DNA of 64,000 nt from Gymnogyps californianus (lineage: Eukaryota > Chordata > Aves > Accipitriformes > Cathartidae): the NCBI RefSeq assembly GCF_018139145.2, contig NC_059483.1, forward strand, positions 2,171,001 to 2,235,000, written 5' to 3'. The notes beneath the pieces are model-generated. The model saw only the letters and a list, made by a program, of their open reading frames with translations, did not search any database and was not told the origin of the DNA. Positions 38,969 to 50,540 of this stretch are shown here, piece after piece (the first letter of the stretch is position 1; each line of letters opens with the position of its first letter). The position numbers were made by a program, and so were the translations under genes.

Positions 38969-38983
38969 GGGGGGGGGGGGGGG
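38969..38983. repeat. G15 run at the edge of the orphan CpG island
   Basis: Fifteen consecutive G, about 120 bp before the dense part of the CpG island. A similar G15 run at 40017-40031 lies on its other flank. Confidence 0.85.
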
Positions 38984-39089
38984 CCGAGGTGAGTAATTTC
39001 CACCCGTGCGGGAATCCGCAGGGGGATGGAGGGCTCGGGGCCGTACGGTAAGGGAGGATTTTAAACTGTTTCTGGAAGCTCACACCACA

Positions 39090-39870
39090 CGGTTCAGCCA
39101 CCTTGCGCGCAGACACCGTCGCTCTCCGGCCACCGCTGCCGGGGCGCCGGGGCACCCCCCGCCCGCCTCCCTGCCTCCCTTCTTCCCTTCCTCCCTTCTT
39201 CCCGGCCTCCCTCCCGGGGCGCGGCCCCGCTGCCGGGCGGCCCTTGCGGGCGGCCGCCGCTGAGGGACGAGCGGGCTGCGCCGGAGCCGCCCTGAGGGAC
39301 GCGCGGCGGGGCGGGCCGGGCTCCCTCAGCGTGCCGGGCCGCGGGCGGGGCGGCGGGCGGGCCCCGGCCGGGCCATGCGGAGCGGAACGTGAGGCCTGGG
39401 CCGCCCCCGCGGCCGCCGACCCCGGCGGGGAGCGGGGAGGGAACGGGGAGGAGGGGAAGCGCCCTGCCTCCCGTCCCCCGTCCCGGCGCGGGGGTGAGCC
39501 GCACGGGGCCGGGCGGGCGGCCAAGGCGTGTCGCTGGCGGGCCGGCAGCCAGGGCCTCCCCGCGGGCAGGGCCGCAGTCTGCCCGTGTCCGCCGGCCTTC
39601 CTGCCGCTCCCCGCCCCCGATGGCGGCTGGCAGCCGCCGCCGCCGCCGCGGGGTTTTCCAGCCCCTTCCCCCGCCCCGGGGGCGGCCGGTGCTGGCAGGG
39701 CCGGTGCGGGGGTGCGGAGCGCCGCCGGTCCCCGCTCTTTCCTTCCCCCCCCCTCCGGTGGCCGCCGAGCCCCTGCGGGCAGAGCCGGGACGGGGGCTGG
39801 GTCGTGGGGGGGAACAAAAAGGGGAGGGGGGGTGGAAAAAAACCCCCAACCAACCCCACCGTAAAGCAGC
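39090..39870. promoter_or_regulatory. Orphan CpG island between ITPR1 and BHLHE40
   Basis: About 780 bp of extreme GC content and dense CpG, comparable to the BHLHE40 promoter island but 37 kb from it and 14 kb from the end of ITPR1. It holds Sp1-type GC boxes (GGGCGGGGCGG at 39343-39353), other GC boxes and no TATA box. Long open frames on both strands (253 codons plus, up to 387 codons minus) are Pro/Arg/Gly/Ala-rich and expected in stop-poor GC-rich DNA; none resembles a known protein. Unmethylated islands usually mark promoters or poised regulatory elements, so an unannotated transcript is plausible. A good donor (GTAAGC at 39995-40000, plus strand) follows. Confidence 0.7.
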
Positions 39871-40016
39871 TGGAGTGGACTCGGCAGTGCCAGCGAGTCC
39901 GTGTGCGCTGGCTGTTTATGAAATAACATTTTTATGCCAGGATGTGGTTAGCCTGCGTAGCGAAGAATCGCAAACAGATTTCAGATGACCTCTCGTAAGC
40001 AGGCTGGTGTGTGTTT

Positions 40017-40031
40017 GGGGGGGGGGGGGGG
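40017..40031. repeat. G15 run
   Basis: Fifteen consecutive G directly after GTGTGTTT on the plus strand, 17 bp past a consensus-like donor. It may form a G-quadruplex. Confidence 0.85.
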
Positions 40032-40489
40032 AATGCAATTGCCCCATAACCAGGCAGGTAGCCACTGCTTCATGCCACGTTACCGTCCCTTTCTTGAACC
40101 CGCTGCAGGCTTCCTTATTAGCCGAGCTTTTTGCACTCATTTTAAGAGAAAATATGAATACAGCCTCTTCGGAATTTTACAAGTTAGTTGAACTACGGAA
40201 TCGTCTCATCGACGGTGCGCAGGGGAGGAAATGTCGCATCGCAGCTCCGCCAAAGCGACCCGGGCTCCCAAGTAACCACCCGTGAACGTGCATGTTGTGC
40301 TGAACGCCGGCACAGCTTTAATTTTCGAGTACAGTCGTGCGGAGTGGGTTATTTTGGAAATGTTGAGCTCACCTTTTGCTAAGCGCATTCCCCAGAGATT
40401 TCGGGAGGTGCAGCAGGCATTTAAAATAGAAGAACATGTGAGACCTTGTTCTTTCCTAAAGGCCTGAGCATGCACTTGCATAATATTCA

Positions 40490-41110
40490 AATGTTATTCC
40501 TGTAATTACATTAGGTTTTACTTTTCACAATAAAAAAAAGAGTTCAGTTAGAACTTCACTTTGCAGAAACTAGTATTCCTGCTTTTTAACATTTTATAGT
40601 TAATATTCTACTTAAAGTTTTTAACTTATTCATGAAAAGGACTGTTTCTCAGGCTGTTATCTTGCAGTTTATTATTTATCAGTGCAGAATTGCATTTACT
40701 TGGGAGTCTAACTGATCCACTTGACTCGAGCTCGCAAAGACAATGTGATTTTCCAGACTGAGTCCTTATATTGTGGAAGGGCTTATATATCTGGAACCTA
40801 GTGGGATTTATGGCTACTGTGTCATGTCCGATGTGCCAGTGTCCATTAGTGGCAATCCGGGCTGGTCATCAATGCTTCTTCGGCCCCGGTTGATGCATTA
40901 GCTTGGTTCAGCAGAAATTGGTGATTTAGCACCATTGCTCAATCAATGTCTTGCTTCCTTTAAGAAAGAAACCTTTCAGGGTTTGGAGTTCAGTGCCTCC
41001 TAATCTGCTGCAGGTATTGTATTTCCCCAATATAATCCTGCAAGAAAAACGTTGTTCCATCTCTTAAATAAAATATGCTTAATGTATAACTGATGCCTTA
41101 TGTAAACCTC
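40490..41110. promoter_or_regulatory. CpG-poor block that looks like a conserved non-coding element
   Basis: Directly beyond the orphan CpG island the sequence turns AT-rich, with several TAATT and ATTAG cores. A central unique-looking stretch (about 40680-40960) contains a TATATATC stretch and TCAATCAATG-type motifs. A plus-strand AATAAA lies at 41067-41072. This could be an enhancer, an exapted ancient repeat, or the 3' part of a transcript from the island. The sequence alone does not decide between them. Confidence 0.25.
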
Positions 41111-41948
41111 CTTTAACACCGGCAGTGCACAGAAAAAGTGTTTGACATTCTCTCTCTTTAAAACAGTACGTAATGTAGTTCAAATGTGTTCATGTTTGTT
41201 CCAGTAATAAGGGAAAAGGCGATGATCGTTAACAAGAACCAAGTGAAAAAAAAAAAACGGCACAGTCATTTTTTAAGAAGTCAAACATATAAGTTGTGCC
41301 AAGCCAAGAGGGAAAAGATTTTCTGCTGTATCTTCCCATGACTGGGACATCAAGGGGTTTTGAAGAAATTGCCACTGCCTTTCCCGTTCGAAATAACCAT
41401 CAGTGGATTAAAACTTGGGTTTGCCCGGGCAGGCGTCCCTTGCCAGATTAATAAATGAAGAGCTCTGGGGGGTCTGGGCCCCGAGCTCCTCCTTGCAGCC
41501 CGGGTGGCCCCTCCGTGCCGCCGGACCTTTTGGGGGCTGGCCGGTCCCTGAATTTGCTACGCAGCATTGCGTTGGGCCATACGGAAACCCCTGTCTGACC
41601 TATTCATAAATGAACGCAGAAGTAAATAGAGCTGGTGGAGCTGAGTTTATTTTGATTCTTTTCCCTGGTACTGTAGCTTTTAAAACTTACATTTAAGAAA
41701 GCTACTTTTGCAGAGGTTTTGTAAGGCAAATGCCTAACGTGAAAAAGAAAGTTTAGTGCTACGTGGGGCTACTTATTTTAAAGCTTTCTTTTAAAATGTT
41801 TCGGCAAATGGTTACTGCGAGTACCAGTGACTTTTCCAAATGCATTTCCGTTTAATTGTACCAGTTCTTCTATTTGATAGCCACTTTTTATACCACATGT
41901 ATTTTCTGGGACTAGAATTGGCGGCTCCCGCAATAGCGGCTTACCGGC

Positions 41949-42269
41949 ATGGAAGCAAGGCAGAACTGGCATAGCTGTGCTCAGACTCACCCTGAAGTTC
42001 AGCACCGGCCTCGCTGCGCGTACCCCGGTGCCTTCCCAGCCAGCAAAGTGACCGATACTAGACAACTAGAACAAACCAGGCTTGATGTACAAGAATACGA
42101 AACTCCTTCTCTAGAGCTGTTGGCATCGATAGAAGACGAACTATTAAAATCTACTAATTGCACAAAAAGTGGATCGGTTGTGCATCTTCGTATTGAGCAG
42201 GAAACTTTTTCGATAACGCAAGAGACGGCAAATCCAAACACCAACAGCGCTGGTGCGGAGAGGTGCTGA
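41949..42269 (+). CDS. Unassigned 106-codon open frame (hypothetical)
   Basis: I do not recognise this product. The frame runs ATG to TGA. Its second half is balanced and acidic, with EYETPSLELLASIEDELLK, unlike the Pro/Arg-rich chance frames elsewhere. It lies 2 kb downstream of the orphan CpG island on the same strand as that island's best donor, and an acceptor-like CCTTCCCAG ends at 42039. Against it: the opposite strand is also open over most of the same span, there is no known domain, and codon evidence is slight. It is most likely a chance frame, with a small possibility of a lineage-specific exon. Confidence 0.12.
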   Translation: MEARQNWHSCAQTHPEVQHRPRCAYPGAFPASKVTDTRQLEQTRLDVQEYETPSLELLASIEDELLKSTNCTKSGSVVHLRIEQETFSITQETANPNTNSAGAERC

Positions 42270-45200
42270 TGACGTGGAGAAACGTGGCAAAAGTCTGTAA
42301 CATCCCACGGCAGGAATCTCCCTTCCCGCCAAAACCCGTGCAGAAAAGAAATTGGTAGTACAGGAATGGAGGGGAAGGTCAAAGAAGGTCTACAAAATAT
42401 TTGACCATTTCGTATTTAAATAGCTTCTGTGCGGCTTGTATGCAAAGTGTCAGACCAATGCAAATTAACACTGCTGAGTCATGGTCAGAGGGGGGGGAAA
42501 ACAGTTAATTTAAAATGTGACCTGAAAACTAGCATGAGGGAGAGAAAAAAATCGTCCTGCAGCTTTTGAATTTTGTGTGGAATGTCACAGTGGACAGTTA
42601 GGGGACAGTATATCAAGGTAAGATAAACACTTTAAGATTAACAATTTAAATTAAACACTTCAAAAGCCAAAATTATTGTAAATATCAGGTAAGGAACAGC
42701 AAAAATGTTTTTCATCTCAGCGTCTTTCAAGAGCTTAAAAAAAAAGTCCCCAACTTCTTAAAATCAAAGGTACAGCAGAGTAGATGGGTAAAAACCTGAA
42801 TAGTAGCAAAACCAGCTAGCAGCTCTGGGTTTATTTTATGTAAAATAAGAATGTATCAACGAAAAGGAGATGACTATTTAAGTCAAGTTTAAGAGTTATT
42901 TTCTCGAAATATTTTGGGGCTATTCTGCAGAGGTTCTGGTTGAAGACTGTAAAACCACACAAAGATTGCATGCCTCTCCGGCGGGGTTTATCTTAACCCC
43001 GGTTTTCCCAGCGCTGCAGACACGGAACAGTGCTGGAGGGTGTTTGCGGCTCTGGAGGCAGCGGGGAGAAATGCTGCTGTGCTAGTCCAGAAAAACAACT
43101 GTTAGCTTTCCGTGCAATTCCCCCTGCCCGTCTCTCTGGGAGCGGCGTGGCCTCTCTCCGAAAGGGGAGGCTGAGGCCGGCTCAGCCGAGGGGTTTGGTG
43201 GTAGGGGGATGGATTTGGAGCGAGGGTTATCATTGCCCTGCGCGGCTCCGTCTTGTGCCCGTGCTCATCGACGCCTGTGTCCCACTGGTGCTAACGCCTG
43301 CTCTCAGGAGGGGTGCAAAGTCCTCATCGTCATTCTGGCGTCACTTGGGCATTTATCTTCAGAGGCTCCGGTCGTTACGGAGCTAAAATGGGGCAGAGGG
43401 AGGGAGGTGGGAACGAGGACTTTGGGCTGAAGCGGTGGCCGCACCAGCAGGACTACAGCCCGCAGCTTATTAAGGCTAGCATTGAACTTGAGGTGTTCGG
43501 AGACGCTTTGCCAGCTCCCTTGAGCTTGCGTGAGGGTTGCTGGTTGATCGCTCCTTGGCACAGCTCTTCGCTTAAATTCCTGTCTTGGTTGGTCTGGTGG
43601 CTTAGGCAGCACACCATCCAACAGGCGCTGGGGTTTCGAAATCTGTTTGAACATAATCTTCAGCCGTGTTGTTTCTTACCGATGGCATCCTTCTACTCCT
43701 GCATTTTCCTGGCAGTTTCCCACCTTTCCCCCTCAGTTTTGGTGAGCCCACCTGAGGCGAAGGCTGGAGGAGAAGCATCCCCGGCCGGAGGCTGGGCAAG
43801 GGCTCTGACTCTAAGTGGGTGTTAGGAGAAAAAACCCTGAGCATTCAAATGAAGGACGGGAGTAACAGCTGTAGTAGAGTTTATATTCTACCGATCATGG
43901 GACTTTCGGTTGTTTCCTATCTGTTTTTCAGTAACGTGTCTGGTGGTTATAAAATGAGCAGTATTTATCTGACCCAGGAGTCAGAGACATTACCTCATTG
44001 TCACGGGGTCAGTGGCAATTAGACTGCAAAGACCAGCCAAGCAGTGCCGCTGGGTACAATAGTCTGTGGCAGGCTTAACCTTTACGGTCACCGCTGCTGC
44101 AGAGGGACAGCCCAGCAGCACGTTACAGCCTCACCGCCCCGCGAAGCCAGGCCTGGCATTTTAATAGCAAGAGCAGAGCAGAAAAGGCCCTCTCCTTTCA
44201 TAACCCTTCCCAGAAGGCTCATGCACACTTATCAGTGTGTATGTTAAAAGACTGCAATATATGAATTTAGGCAGGGTTAATGGGTTAATGGTTTATATCG
44301 GTTCTATCTCGATTTTGAGTTAAAAATCAAGTTCATCCCCCAAAGAGGTGTAGTAACAGTTGAATGTAATGCAAGTACAATAATTTACAGACATCAGTCA
44401 TCCCATAGTTACCGTAAACATGATGTATGAAGGTTAAGAGCCAGGTCAGCAGCTGTGCACAGCGTAACCAGCTCAGCAGGGAGAGGCAGCTGAATTTAAC
44501 CTGCAACCGGAGAAGGTGACTGCAACGGCTCGTGCACCGGGGCGGCAGCGAAGGGGCCATACCCGCTCCTGCCTTCAGCGCCGATTAGCAGCTGAGCCGT
44601 GCACTCGAGGGCATTTAGAACTGAAACCAGGTGCTTTTCGTTTCTGGAGGTGGCAACCTTATATTTCTCGTCTGTTAATATACGATTATTCATCATGCAT
44701 ACTTCCTATTCGTATATGACAGACTTGAATCACAGGTCTACCCCATGTGAGCCAAAACGTGGTAACTCTGAATTTAAGAGCAATTCACTTTCAGGTAGCA
44801 CGTTTAATAGTCACCCCAAATGAGACGGCTGAGCCACCAGATGAAGGACGTTGGTTGCCAGCTTCCCACTGTTATTCATTATTGACTGAAAGGGTTTGTC
44901 AGGCTGGGTGGGCAGGATGCTGCGGGAATGCACGCAATAGGAGCTCTGCTTCATCCTGGCTGGCTGCCAGAAGGGCTTTCCTCCTCCATGTTGTCACTGG
45001 TCCCTCTGATTCATTCTGTCTGCCCGGCTTGCTCTTGCACGATTTCATGCACCACCTCTGTTTGTTTGGTTCAGGAAAATTTAACGTTCTGCCCGTTTAT
45101 TTTTCCACTGTATAAAATTTGGTTTTGGCATAGGCTGAGATAACCCTGCTCTCCCAAAGAGAGAAGCCGGGAGAGAGGTTAGGGGGTAGCACTGTAGATG

Positions 45201-48200
45201 TTTTACAAGCATGCAATCTTCCCTTTTGCTTTACAATTCCGATTGCTCAGAATTAGGGTGAGGATGTGGGCAGGGAGCAAGACTTTCCCCTGCTGTCCTG
45301 TCAGACTGAGTGCTAGACCCACAGAAAGACTAGGAACTAGACTCACGAAAGGTCTGAAAAACCAAAATCGGAGCGTTTCATTTCTTACCTTGCAGGCACC
45401 AACTCAAGCCCCGAGTTTGGGGTCTCAGTTCCTAGACAGGCAGTGGGGAGAGAAGGGTGGTTATACACGGGAGGCAGGGAGGCAGGAGAGCCTCCTGCAG
45501 TAGCTGGCAGAGAGGTGTAGCCGCTGCTCAGCAGGTGACACGCTCCGAGCTGCTTTTCTCCACGCCGGATTCACAACCGGGAGCTCTGCCCAGGGGCGAG
45601 GTGGGAAGCAAACCGCAGTACAGGCTGGGCAGCAGCGCGGAAGAGCCACACAGAGCATTCCCAAAGTGGGAACCGGGGGCAATGCCCTTTCATGCCCAGG
45701 GAAGATTTTAATCTAGTTCTTCTGGGCAAAAGCTCTAACTAACAAGATATCCCTGAGATAGGAGCTCCTTCATTCCTCCTTGTATGTGGACTCCTTTGAA
45801 CCCTGTAACACTTGACTGTTCCCCAAGTTCAGGTAGCATACTGCTCTGGGGTGCAGCAACCTTGCTGTCCGTGCCTGCTTCAGGCAACAGGTAAGTAATT
45901 TTTATTCAATATTCACTAAACCAGCAACTGCATGCAGGTCTGCTTCCTGGAGTGCTACCAGTGCTGTCATCACTCTCTTCAGTCCAATAAATGCTACCAG
46001 AGGCAAAGCGGAACAGTTTCAGGAGGAGACGGTGGCATCCTCCCGGCTCTGGCTGTGGAAATGGTTATTTGGAAGGTAGGCACCAACTGAAGCAAGGTTG
46101 GGGCCTGAACCGTCAACATTTCTAGCGCCTGGCCCTGCTCCCCGCTACGCTGGGTCCCTCCGTATTTTAGACGGGTCTGACCCCGTCCTGGCTCTGAAAA
46201 CGTGCACTTGATCAGATCACGCAGGCGAGGGCTGGGGGGCCTGGACGCATGCAAGGTGTGAGGCACTAGGTATTGTCAAAACCTAGACTGTCCCAAGGAT
46301 GCCAATAACTAGATACATAGGAGCCGGCCGGGGAAGACAGAATCCCAGGTCTCTGGTAGCACTTTTTCAGCTGGTCTCTGCCAGAGAGGGGGCTCTAAGT
46401 GACACGGGCGCGTGGTCTGAGTCAGCATGAACAGTCTGACACGAATCCCCGCTCAGCTTGGTCCTCACCTGCGTTTGCTCAAACTCACCAGGCACGTCAG
46501 TATTTCCCGTAGTACTTGCCCTCGGTTCGTGCCTGCAGCGCCCAGGAGCTCATCCAGTCCCTGCTGGGTTTGAGCCTTCAGGCTGGAGCACACGAAACCT
46601 TTTCTGACAAAACGGAGAGCTGCCCAAACGCAGCGGCACCGGCCGTTTGCCCTGCAGAGAGGGCTGGTAGGGCACAACAAGGAGAAAGTCCCGATGGCGA
46701 TTTCTCACTGGTAGTGTTGAGGACTAGTTGTTAGTTGGTGGAGCGTTCCCTTAGAAAATGAAGGACTGTCCTGTTTGGGGTGGTGCAAGCCAGGTCTCCC
46801 TCCTTCAGGGCCATCCATCCCGGGTATGCTCCGCACCGCTGCCAGTGCCGTTGGCCCTGTGCAGAAAGTCTTCACGGGGCCGTGAAGAAACTTAGGAGCG
46901 GCCGTGATGGCGCTGACATCAAAGGCACTGTGAGGAACCTGCATTTCCATCTCTCTTCCCAACATTTACATCGAGCAGGTTTTGGAGGCCACCATTTCCT
47001 TCTATTCCTCCCACTTCCTAATTTTAGGGGAAAAAAAGAGCAAGCTCTCGTTGCCAACCACACACAGATGCACACCTTCGGGAGAAAGGCTCCTTGACGG
47101 AGCAGAGCGGGATGTCTGGGAGCACGTTCAGGATGGGCCCGTCAGCAGCATTTCCCTGCGGACAACTCATCCCGCCTGTCTAGCCCTGCCTGTTTGAGGT
47201 TTTCCGTAGCTCTAGTCCTGGCTTCTTCCAGACACAGAGCAGCCTTAGGTTTTGGGGTGTCTTCAGGGTGAGTCTGCATTTCCAAGGATCTGCATTTTGG
47301 GTTTAGATGGCTTAATCCTCTTGTCAGCTCTAGATGTAAGCAGACACAATCCAGATGCTCTCTGCAAAAATCTCCTAGCCATTGAGGTGACCTTTCATAC
47401 TTGAATGAGATTCAATGGCTGCAAAAATTAAAAGTAAAGGCAATAAGTACATTTACCCGTAAAGGCAGTTAGTCATTGGGACACATTGCAAAGGTCTACA
47501 CCAAATTTACCATCATGGGGAGATGTTGTTCTTGAAAATGTGGGGCAGTTTACCCACCAGTTACAGGGTTGGACACGGGAACCAGTGGGAGATACTCTGT
47601 GATTTGGATCCTGCAGGTAGTTGTGCTACTTGATTATAATGGTTTTTTGGTTTATGAATAATGTATCATCCTGTGATTAAATTGATGTGAAAACTCCCAT
47701 GGTGTGTAAATAGAGGCAAACTGCAATTTTTAACTACTTTCAGGTATGCTAACACTGAGGGGATATAATTTTCTTTCTGTAATTTAATTGTACATGGTGT
47801 TTGCTCCCATCATTCATAAGTAAAAGTTTCTTACAGACTTAACAGATTGTGTTTCCATCTCTGTTGCGTAAAAACAGTATTATGGACACAAGTGAAATGG
47901 AAATCATAACATAGCATCTCCACTATTTTAAGAGTCATATTGAAACACATGGAACAGATACGCAATTCCACTCTTCGCTGCCTTCAGATTTGGTGCTCTG
48001 TGTATTTACTTAGCGCTAGAAAAGGAAAGTGAAAACAAACCCATTGCCTCAATAAGCCCCAGGAACAGGCTTCGCCTCTGCCCTTTCCCTTAGGACTGGG
48101 TGCCACTTCCAGGCAGTGGAAGGGCTCTGGGCAAGCGAGAGCTGCAAGGTCATTCCCGAAATGAGACAACAGAGAGAAAGGGAAAAAAAAAAGGGGGGAA

Positions 48201-50300
48201 AAAAAAGGACTGAGTGTCAGGGTGAGAACAGCCAGCGGAGGAGGACTGATGGGTGAGAAAGCCAAGAGACGGATCTGAAGGATGATAGCTGTTCTGGATG
48301 GAAAGGCTGACTTGAAATGGGTCTGGCTGTTGGTGCTGCCTGGTGCTCCTGGGCAAGCACCTGCCTGGAGGCAATTTGTCCAGCTGTCAGCTTGTTTTCA
48401 CACAGACCCGTAAATGCATCCTGGGATCGTGACTTCGGCTAGGCACAGGGTGGTTTTCCCACCTCATGATTATTTTTGAGATTTCAGACCTTTTCCCCAC
48501 GTCGCACTGGCGCAAACCGCTTCCATTTTTCCCACGGAGACCCTGAGCGCGGGAAGAGGAGGCTCCGGCTGCCAGCGGAGCCGAGCTGCAGCCACGGCTT
48601 CAAGCAGCCGGGGGACCATGGAGCGCGCTCCGTCACTACGGCCTCATCACATTCAGCAAAAGCGCTGTAGGTTTTGTGCGTTTCCCCTACCAGCACTTAA
48701 GCTCTAAATCAATCGGTATTTTCTGTTTTCTTTCTGCAAACTTTTCTAGTTGCAATTCCAATTGCATCCATATTCAAACTTCCTTAGTGTTACTTTGATT
48801 CGGTCAAGAGTTGTCCTCATCTTTTTTTTTCCCCCCCAGCCTTACATAATTTCATTTCCAAGTGTCTCGCTCACGCGCGTAACTGCAGCAGAGAAGCATC
48901 GCAAAAACTCATGAGAGCATGCCAAAAGTAGGCTAGCTGGTCTAATACAACGATTCGGCGTGGCATCTCCCGTGTGCATATCAGAGTTGAATTTCTATAT
49001 GACTAAGCACATTGGCAGTGGTGGTTAATTGCATCTTTAGCGTACTGCTCCATATTTGTCTTTCCTTCCTCAGTTTGTCTCAGTTTAAAAAAAAAAGAAA
49101 AAAAAAAAGGCTTCGTACACTACGTGCTGACAAGACTTCACTATTATGGGTGGCAGGAGGGGTATGAGGCTCGCAGCGCAGCCGAGTACTGGAAAGATAT
49201 TTGTCACTGCAGATTTTGCTTGTCATATGCAGAGATGACATGCAGATCTCCCCTCTGTCAGATTGATAGTCATTCCGAGATGCATCCACCCACAAAAACC
49301 ACAGACATGCTGCTTTACTCAAATCTTTACTTTAACCACTACTTTGTGATGCAAAACTGGTGGAGTTTTTGGTACTTTTTGTTAAAAATGAAATCTTTAT
49401 AGGGGTTTTCCAGCATCCTTGCTAGTTACTAAAAACAAATCAACATTAGCCTACTGGATGGGACAATTCAGTTTACTTGTGGGTGGTTTTGACATTCATC
49501 TCATTAACATGTTTAGTCTGCAAGAAGGTTGGAAAGGTAGTAAATAGAAAATTGGACACAGAAGTACAGCATCTCTCCAGAAGCTATTCCTTATGTCTCA
49601 GTTAAAATGCCAGCTTCACATAGGTGGAGTATTTGTACTGATTTTACTCCAAATATCAACATCTCATACTGACCACGTTCAAAGATTAGCAACATGGGTC
49701 TGTCTGTAAAAGTAAATGTACCGTGTTAAATGTAAAGGTTACGCTCCACGCTGGTCAGGGCCAGGAAATTCACAGTTCAGGACTGAACTTCCAGCACGGC
49801 GTGTGAGAACCTGGTCACGTCAGCTCAAAGCCAGGTAGTCTCCAATTAAAACAAAGAGCCACCCAAATCAGTCATCGGCAGGCTTATGGCCCCTTTGTGT
49901 CCCCTGCTGCAGCAGCTACTTGGTGCGGGACTTGTCTGGGATGTTGTGGCATGGGTACACATCACGGGCATCCCTTTAACACCTCGCTTTGGGCGATCGT
50001 ATAGCTGCCTGGAAGAATGGCAAGTGGGTCTGCAGGAGTGCAAAGAACACACATGGCAACGTCTTCAGATGCTTATGTTGGAAACGTAAAAGGGAAAGTA
50101 CTCCAAATAAGTTTCTCTTGTTCAGCAATACAATGGGCAATTTAAAAAACCCTATTAAGCATGTGTGTAGGAGCATTTCCCATTCTGGGAGACAAGTTGA
50201 ATTGTTATATGGAGCTATATTATGACTTTCCCGACACGGTATCAATCAAGACCCCATTATGTAACGAGGTATCCATCACACGCGCCCCATCGCGAGTCCC
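42270..50300. other. Intergenic: no gene recognised
   Basis: No coding or RNA gene is recognised. The stretch at about 43000-43850 is moderately GC-rich and carries overlapping open frames with no family signature. The stretch at 47380-47960 is AT-rich and CpG-poor with many TAAT/ATTA cores. Polypurine tracts occur near 48170-48210 and A-rich tracts near 49087-49108. Confidence 0.6.
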
Positions 50301-50309
50301 CGCCGCGAG

Positions 50310-50540
50310 CACGGAGACTGTAATCCCGGCTCCTTTGTCCTGCCCTCTGCCAATTTGCTGCAAAATTGAGGACAAGGCTTGAATTTGCCATTGTGGCGGT
50401 CTCGGGGCCGCGGCGCCATGGCTGCGCTTTCGGAGCAGTTATTTGCATTGCCTTGATTAGCACGTCACCTGCTTCATTAGCGAAGAAAATTCTCATCCAC
50501 AGACTCAGCCATTCATGCAAATTGAAGAATACACGGAGAT
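50310..50540. promoter_or_regulatory. Enhancer-like block with two octamers and a SOX site
   Basis: Within 135 bp lie CCATTGT (SOX-type, 50388-50394), ATTTGCAT (POU octamer, 50441-50448) and its inverse ATGCAAAT (50515-50522), with ATTAG cores between and a TAATCC upstream at about 50320. SOX-POU combinations are a known enhancer grammar in neural and stem cells. The call rests on motifs only; conservation is untested. Confidence 0.35.

Noticed and set aside
38766..39929. 387-codon minus-strand and 253-codon plus-strand frames in the orphan CpG island
   Set aside because: Both strands are open in several frames, the products are low-complexity and no family is recognised. I annotated the island, not proteins.
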